NCBI GenBank assembly: GCA_015680685.1
Contig: MNCI01011880.1
Coordinates: forward strand, 314,378-378,377
Origin: Gnetum montanum
Taxonomy: Eukaryota; Streptophyta; Gnetopsida; Gnetales; Gnetaceae
Direction: 5' to 3'
DNA: 64,000 nt
Both the position numbers and the translations under genes were made by a program. Positions 57,601-64,000 of the stretch are shown piece by piece. The notes under the pieces were generated by a model, which ran no database searches, was not told the origin of the DNA, and saw nothing but the letters and a program-made list of their open reading frames with translations. Position 1 is the first letter of the stretch, and each line of letters opens with the position of its first letter.

Positions 57601-58530
57601 CATTAAGTTGCATCTTGTACGTTTTTTTGGCAGTTGGAAATTAATACAAAATTGAAAAGTGCTTTCCTCACAAAAGAAGAATATACCTGTTACGCTACAA
57701 TAGAATGACCTGGATAATCTTGCAAAAAATTAATGAAAATTAACCATCGTTAAACAGTGCAAAATTTTATGGGAAAATACACTTAATCTTTCGGACCTTC
57801 TCATGATAACATTTAACCGGGTTCGGAAACTTGAAAATCCAAACGTTAAAGCGATTAATCAAATTTCAACACGAAGTTTTCTAATTGAATAACATAACAG
57901 ACATGCGATATATGAGAGTGGCTGATTCTGCGCCACTCCGCGGATCCAAGGCATAGAATGTTGCCAAGCATGCAAAGAGTGCAGACGCCATGGCTGAGGA
58001 TTCTGCACTTTTTTGATTCGCAGCGGCTCACATCAGTGACTCATGATTATGACTAGCGTTTCTGTGAAAGTGTTTCAAAATCCAAATGAGTTTAAAATGA
58101 AATAAGTCTATCATGTCTGTCCTGGCAGATGAGACATGTTCCGTTATTGCCAGCATTGTTGCTTGCACAATTCCCAATTTAACATTCCACATCAGCATGG
58201 CTCAAGCTACTTCTCAAAGGTTTTCTAGGCTCTCTCTTAGGACACTACGATTGGTCATTGCTCATTATCTTCAAAAAATTGTTTCCATATGCCCACACAC
58301 TGCTTAATCTTCAACATTATTATAAGCAGATTTTTTGGGTCAACCAAGCAGTCTGGCTATTTTGACTCTAATTTAGAAAATGAAATATTTACCTCATCAT
58401 CTATATGCCAGCCATCAGTTGATAATTTTTTCATGTTCATAATGTGGTAATTAAATAATCAAAGACAAATTCCAACATAAAAAGTTTCAGACAAATAAAA
58501 CTTATCCTTCAATTCATTGTTTGCCTTCTC
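57601..58530. other. Upstream flank of the former peptide copy A4
   Basis: Matches 6.05-7.1 kb ('cagttggaaa', 'ccatcgttaaacagtgc', 'tgccaagcatgcaaag', 'tctgcacttttttgattcgc', 'cccacacactgc'). The 64-codon frame at 58113 lies inside this flank and has no equivalent at 6.5 kb. Confidence 0.6.
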
Positions 58531-58540
58531 TCTTATTTGT
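58490..58540 (+). pseudogene. Peptide copy A4: coding part deleted
   Basis: The A-type upstream flank ('agacaaataaaacttatc', equal to about 7090-7105) joins directly to the downstream flank ('ttcaattcattg', equal to about 7628). The about 520 bp with TATA box, leader and ORF are missing. Confidence 0.65.
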
Positions 58541-61510
58541 TAAAATGTAAAAGATATAAAAATCGATCTAGTGGTTCTGAACTTTCTTATTTAAAAGTGG
58601 ATATTGCTGTTCTTTCAATACTTATCCCTTACGAGAGATATTGGCCCCCAGCTTTCCTCTTTCTAAGAAGTGAAAGTGCTGTTCTTTCTGACTGAGAACA
58701 CAACCATACTAATATTTAAAACAATTTAGATCTGGCTTGATGTTATGAAAGCATGGAGAAGAAGCCATTTACGGAACCTATGTAGGCTTAAGGCATTCTG
58801 ACGTTTTTAGTTCGTTTCACTTCATGAGAGATTTGATATGGGGGACATATTAGTGATGAGCGTGTATAAAAGCTAAAGTCAGGAATGCATGGTGTAGAGC
58901 CTGAACTTTGAATCTGTTTAACAAGGCTATACTATGATTTTATTATCATTTTATGTATCAATAATTAATCTCATATTTGTGTTTACCACTGACTGCTCTA
59001 AATTTCTTAGATGGTAAATACACTTTGCATAATGATTTGAGTTTGTGAACTAGTATTCTAGATTCAAAGTACAAGAAATTTCCATTGGGTAAAGCATACT
59101 TGAAATTCTTAATTTATTTATATTTCTTTAAATTTTCTCATTGCATGTCAAAGGACTGATGACTTATTTAATCCTTATCATCGGGCAATATTAAGATGAG
59201 AGCACTTGCTTCATACAAATATGTTCAAGTTTTTATCAATATTATAGTTAATTGCTGTTCAGTTAAAATGATACTAGATGAATCTCATAAGATGATATCA
59301 ACCTAGTACGAGAAATCTTTTAAGAAATGTGAAACTACAACCTAGCTCCGTAAAAGTTTGGATCACTTGGCTAAGATATTCAATATATTTTTTATTTTGT
59401 CTATTATTTTGTTATAACAGAGTTATTTTAACATTTCCTTTTTAAGATGCAATTCCATTATAATGAAAATTTGTTAAGCTAATTCTTTAGTTGTTATCAA
59501 AAATTTAAAACAGTGCTGCCACTTAAAAATTTTCCTCTTTGAACATTATGCATACAATTTAACTAATATGAAATTACATGTATAACATAATGCAGAGGAA
59601 TATATAATCTATCCTCGGCCCCAAATCTAAATTTTAACATTAAGCCAATGAGGTAGATAGTAGCTCAATTCGTAAACAGTTTGTTTCGTCAGGAGCTAAA
59701 TTCTGCCTACCGAACAATGCAGTAAAACATATTTTTGACTATGATACCAGAACAAATTTGGATTCAGAAAGGATAAGAATTGGCATGTTCTAAAGCCGTT
59801 GTTAATTTTCCAACTTTAAGTAAAGTCATCTTGATCAAGATAGAAGGAAAAAGATTAAAAGCTAAGAGGGGATCAAATTAGCATCAATTATAAGAAGCCA
59901 TTAAATGCAATTATCAAAGAAATGCCCAGTATTCTATCATCATCTACTTGTGCCATATCATATATGAGGTATCTGCCATTATCTTCATTCACAGTGGATT
60001 TTTCCATAACTGCAGAAATGTGAAGCAGCCAATGACTTAAAGCAAAACATTTAAGCACTTCTCACATGTTCCCAAGTCCGTCATCACCATGCTTAACAAC
60101 GTGTCCTTGGTCTTTCTTTCCCTCTGTTTGGATCACCCTTGTCTTTTTGTTGATGATTTGGCTACTGCTTACCTGCATGGCTGAAGCCTTAAAACATTGA
60201 GCATTGTTTTTCCATCCTTAAAAGAAATGCAAAACAGCACACCGACTTTTTGTACCATGTAATCTGAAACTGATACTCAACTTGTTTAAGACATCCAGAA
60301 TGAGACTCTTTGGATCCATAGCCACTCGCTTTTTTTTTCTGAATATTTTATCTGTTATCATAAACTCAATTTTTGTCCTCTGTGTATGTCAGCATGTGCT
60401 TGGAAATTACAAAAGCAACATCACTGAACATGTTATTTCAGGCAGAATTTGAACTATTGTGGCAAATCTCTGGTGGTGGTTCTTATTGCAACCCTCTTCA
60501 AATAAATGAAAGATGATCTCGTTTCTGGTTCGCTGCATCTCACTCATTTAAGATTGTGAACATGAACATGTCTAAAAGTTGATCATGTACAAAAGAGTTC
60601 TTAACTTCGTCAACGGGGGTAACTATGTCAAATTTTCAACTAGCTGCGACTGCAACTTTCGGTACTCATTGGCTGTCAGAGTCTAGTGTCTGTACGGAGG
60701 AAAGCACTATAAAATTCAAGATTATGGCATTGAGAGTAAGGCTTTCATCTTGTTTTTTGATATACCACGGGGGCCATCTGAGATTCTGACTTATGCGATT
60801 ATAATCTGAATAATTATATGTAATAAATAATGGAATTCAACTTGCCTTGGCCACTTCTCAGTTATCACCCACCCACCCTACACACCCAAATCTATGAGGA
60901 GACAACACACAGAAATACCCAATAGCATAAATCGTATTCCTTGGCCTCTTTATTTTGTTTAATCCTAAATTCCTAACCTGCTCTGTTTGGGTAGCTTTGC
61001 CTTTTTGTTGGAAGATTGGGCTTTTTCTTTAAGGCTTCCTGCCTTTGCCTGGCCTACGAAGAGTCAACAAATTTGTATTAAATTTTTTTATAAATCGAAA
61101 TGAGTAGAATGAGGAGATTTTATTTTATTTTGCTTTTGGACTTAATTAGTACGCACGGCATGGGATGAAAATTTACTTAAACTTTCCAAGTCGGTTATCT
61201 ATTACCTTTTCAGGAAAAGAAAACTAGGAAGCCATTCGCCATTGCAAATAAAATCCAAAATGAGCAATGTCAAAGCATCCAAATCGAGATTATTCAATCA
61301 ATCTTAGTCACAGCATTCTGAAATTAGATTCTGCCAGAGTTGCACATTTAGACAGCTCATCTGTCCGAGGAGTTATCAATTTCTTAATCATTTTTAATGG
61401 ATTCTCTGTTTCAGAGTAATTGAAGACCAGCAAGTTTCTCAAGTTTATGATTAACATCAAATCTAAAAGATGTTGCTTCCCTCGACTTGTGTAGCTTCCT
61501 CCTCCTCGCA
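58541..61510. other. Downstream flank of A4 and upstream flank of B3
   Basis: No gene. 58.55-59.65 kb matches 3.9-5.2 and 7.65-8.5 kb; 59.7-60.7 kb matches 5.3-6.0 and 10.3-11.15 kb; 60.83-61.5 kb matches 11.27-11.87 kb. Confidence 0.6.
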
Positions 61511-61516
61511 TATAAA
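61511..61516 (+). promoter_or_regulatory. TATA box of peptide copy B3
   Basis: TATAAA in 'cctcgcatataaatccatg'. Confidence 0.6.
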
Positions 61517-61618
61517 TCCATGATCATATTTGTCTTATAACACCGGAACACTGAAACAGTAGCATTAACTCGCCTGCAGCATTGGTATAAGAACTCGAGA
61601 AGTAAGGAAAGGTTAGGG

Positions 61619-61801
61619 ATGGAAAGCTACTTACAGATGCTAAAAAACATGCGCATTAACAGTTTCTCAAATCCGCTATGTCATGAATTCTTGGATGTAT
61701 ACTTTTGCTGTTGCATCCTTTGTATTTATCGGTGTTTTTTAAAACCACCAATGATCACAGGTTCAACGATGAGTCCCCTGTTTGGAATTAACGTCTCCTA
61801 A
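61619..61801 (+). pseudogene. Small acidic-peptide family, copy B3 (truncated, fused frame)
   Basis: The 60-codon frame starts MESYLQMLKNM like type B but departs from the family after about 15 residues. From there on the sequence is unrelated, including a Cys-rich stretch 'VYFCCCILCIYRC' that comes from the joined DNA. The Asp run and the DYGIPPDYAPAA tail are absent. TATA box and leader are intact, so the fused frame could still be expressed; it is more likely a broken copy. Confidence 0.65.
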
Positions 61802-63746
61802 ATCGAATCGGTACGACTTTTATTAAAACCCTTGCTAAGGGCAACTCGCCGGACTCACCGATTTATTCACGATCCTTAGAAGGGTAGAAAGTCCTGTCCC
61901 GACCTGGCGACTAAACATTGGTATTTATTATACCCAGTTACGTGCAACCTGGTTGAAAATCAGAGTACTGATTATACCCACATGGCAAATTAGTATCGCT
62001 GTAATGCAGAAACAAAATACTCTAAATAATTTTGCAAACAATTGACCATCGTTAAACAGCGAACGTTCTAGGAAAATTTTTCTTTTCACGGGCATTGGAA
62101 CCGAAATAAATGAAACTTTTAGTGGTTTCAGAAAATTCGAAATTAGAATATTAAAGTCTTTATCCAAGTAGATCCGTTAGCCTTCTGACCGAAAAACTTA
62201 GCAGACATGACTGATTGTGCTTCGATTTAATTTACATAATTTTACCGAACATGTGAGCGCTGCAAAGGCCATGCGTATGCTCTTTTTCGTTAGCGGTGTC
62301 TTATATCATTCATTCATTTTTAGGACTTTGTTTTTGGTTTTATGGCAACCAACAACTACAGATTTTTAGAGTACTTCGTCGGTTTTTCAGACCAATTTAG
62401 CGTCGGTTTGTATGGAGCGAAGCATTCTTTCCCTCCCATTACAACATTAAAAATCATGATCAACCTGACATTTTATTTTGTATTATAAATAATTCAAGTC
62501 AACAAGCAAAGGCGTGCTACGATTCACCACTTCCGAGTTCCCGCTGCCACGTTAGAAACAAGTCCATGAGCCCTTAAGTTGTCCCAAAAATTCCAAAGTT
62601 TTAATTAGTTTACTCTGTTTAGGCCACTTTGCCCTTTTGGTAAATGAATGCGTCGTTTGCATAGGTCTTCCTTGAATCAGCGAATGATCCTTCTTGTTTT
62701 TTAAAAAAATTAATGGGAACTCCAAAATAATTATAATATAGGTACACTTGAAGATATGGAGCTTTCGTATCAAGTCTTACCACTAAGCTAATACCTTTAT
62801 TTTTCCAAATATGCATACCTTATCTTTAAATGAACTTTATGATGTTGCACATATATATTTTTTGGTTTTTGGTTTTGATGCCTTGTAGGAATGCCTAGGG
62901 CTTTTTGATTAGTCTAGGTGTTCATTTGTTTTGTTGGAGAATCTTCTACCTTCCATGATGATACTGTTGTTGTACTCATTGATTTGGGGGTTCATCCCTC
63001 TTGTTATATAAATGACTAGACTTTTCCTTACAAAAACATCTCATTGTTAGTAAAACTTTCATGTATGACTTTGAATAAAAATGACATTGACATCAAACAC
63101 CTTAATTCTTAAACTGATAATATTAAAAAAATAAAAAAAACTTTTTAAATGAGAAACAAAATACTTTGAGACTTTTAAGAAATTAAGTTAACAAAGGTTG
63201 TTGTTTGGAATTATACTTAGGCCCCTTTACACCAAATATAGTTATCAACCATATACTAAGACATCAAAATTTTTTGGAGATTACCATCTCTTCTCTTCCT
63301 ATAAGCTAACAAAATTTATTTTAATTTTGTTTCCAATCACATAGCCAACTTTTGTTTCTATAAAAGCTAGTACAATGTCTTGATCCTCTTTTTATAGGAA
63401 AAAAAAGCTAATATAGCCCATTTGTTTATTTTTTTAAGAGCTAAGACTTGAAGACCTTTTTTGTATCTTCATTGTTGAATCACCGATATAAATAGACTTT
63501 TTTTAGTAAAATAGTTGGTAAAAATCACTAAATTTCCTCTTGCTACAATAAGACTTAGAAGAAACTACTAGATGTTCCATGATAATGTCTTTATCAACTA
63601 TTTATAATAGTAAAAAAACCATTATTAGTGCTAATATAGGACAATAATTGAGCCTTTGATGCTAAATCTTGGATTGTACCAAGGAAGCATGAACAACAAA
63701 TTAATATGGCAAAGATGTAAATACTTACATCAATGTCAAATATTAC
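61802..63746. other. Degenerate remains of a further A/B unit and AT-rich spacer
   Basis: 61.95-62.25 kb matches the A-type upstream flank ('ttgaccatcgttaaacagcg') and 62.33-62.65 kb matches the B-type upstream flank ('cggtttgtatggagcgaagc', 'attcaccacttccgag', 'gccactttgcccttttgg'). No peptide ORF follows. 62.66-63.74 kb is AT-rich with no gene seen. Confidence 0.55.
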
Positions 63747-64000
63747 TGATGAGACGCGATATGCACAAGCTGCGATATCACATACGCGATATCGCGGCTG
63801 CCGCAATATCGCATCCCCTACGATATCGCGGTCTGCCGCCAAATCTATAAATAAGAGGCGGCACTCCCCTCATTTGACATCCTAGGCGTAAAGTAGCGAA
63901 GCTCTGGCGGATTGATCACCCCAAAGATAAAATATTTTCCATGTGCCCGCAGTAGGAGTCCCCCAAGTGAACGGTTCTTTATTCAAGCAGCTTTGTACCT
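63747..64000 (+). repeat. Start of another LTR (element G), cut by window end
   Basis: Begins TGATGAGACGCG, closest to the LTRs of element C read on their own strand. A dense GATATC array (63754-63835) precedes the TATA box in 'atctataaataagaggcgg' (about 63843), followed by the shared 'gtagcgaagctctggc'. It continues outside the window. Confidence 0.85.

Noticed and set aside
58113-58307. 64-codon plus-strand frame
   Set aside because: Not conserved in frame in the equivalent flanks at 6.5 and 50.2 kb.

Overview
The window looks like nuclear DNA of a land plant, most likely a seed plant with a large repeat-rich genome. A conifer or other gymnosperm is my best guess. The reasons are AT-rich sequence, very few intact reading frames, old nested Ty3/gypsy-type LTR retrotransposons, tRNA-derived SINEs and one clear plant-specific JAZ/TIFY gene. 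Two single N positions (394 and 5691) mark assembly joins. The species cannot be named from the sequence alone.

Layout. (1) 1-2443: the 3' part of an old gag-type LTR element, cut by the window edge. (2) About 3.0-12.6 kb and about 49.4-62.6 kb: a dispersed tandem array of a small acidic-peptide gene family that I do not recognise. Two types alternate, A (start MESYILLF) and B (start M...ESYLxML), and both share the C-terminus DYGIPPDYAPAA. Only one A copy (7457-7624, 55 aa) and one B copy (11977-12153, 58 aa) are intact. The others are a split copy (3285-3847), a copy with a premature stop (51763-51925), a one-base frameshift (55086-55266), a copy whose coding part is deleted (near 58.5 kb) and a truncated copy (61619-61801). 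(3) 14.2-17.2 kb: SINE-like copies around a solo LTR. (4) 17372-26726: a full-length LTR element, here called D, with TSD ATCAT, LTRs of 875 and 905 bp, a tRNA-Asp-like primer site, a decayed gag and a second coiled-coil ORF; no pol was found. (5) 27550-44379: a 16.8 kb nest of three related elements on the minus strand (A-LTR, B-LTR, C-LTR), flanked by TSD AAAAC. (6) 44.4-49.2 kb: an approximately 2.1 kb tandem duplication carrying a truncated JAZ copy (45984-46220) and an intact JAZ gene (48399-49205). (7) 63747-64000: the start of another LTR of the same superfamily.

How the parts relate. The nest of elements landed inside the upstream half of the JAZ duplication. The downstream half is therefore a natural empty site that gives the exact insertion point. 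The JAZ gene has TIFY and Jas motifs, an LxLxL (EAR-type) motif, a non-canonical degron, no intron in its coding frame and MYC-type T/G-boxes upstream. All LTR elements here appear to be gag-only, non-autonomous relatives of the Athila/Tat lineage. They share a conserved noncoding block, a second ORF with a conserved C-terminal tail, and arrays of the palindrome GATATC just upstream of the LTR TATA box. The most unusual content is the small-peptide family, the gag plus coiled-coil element family, and the GATATC and GCGTAA motif arrays.
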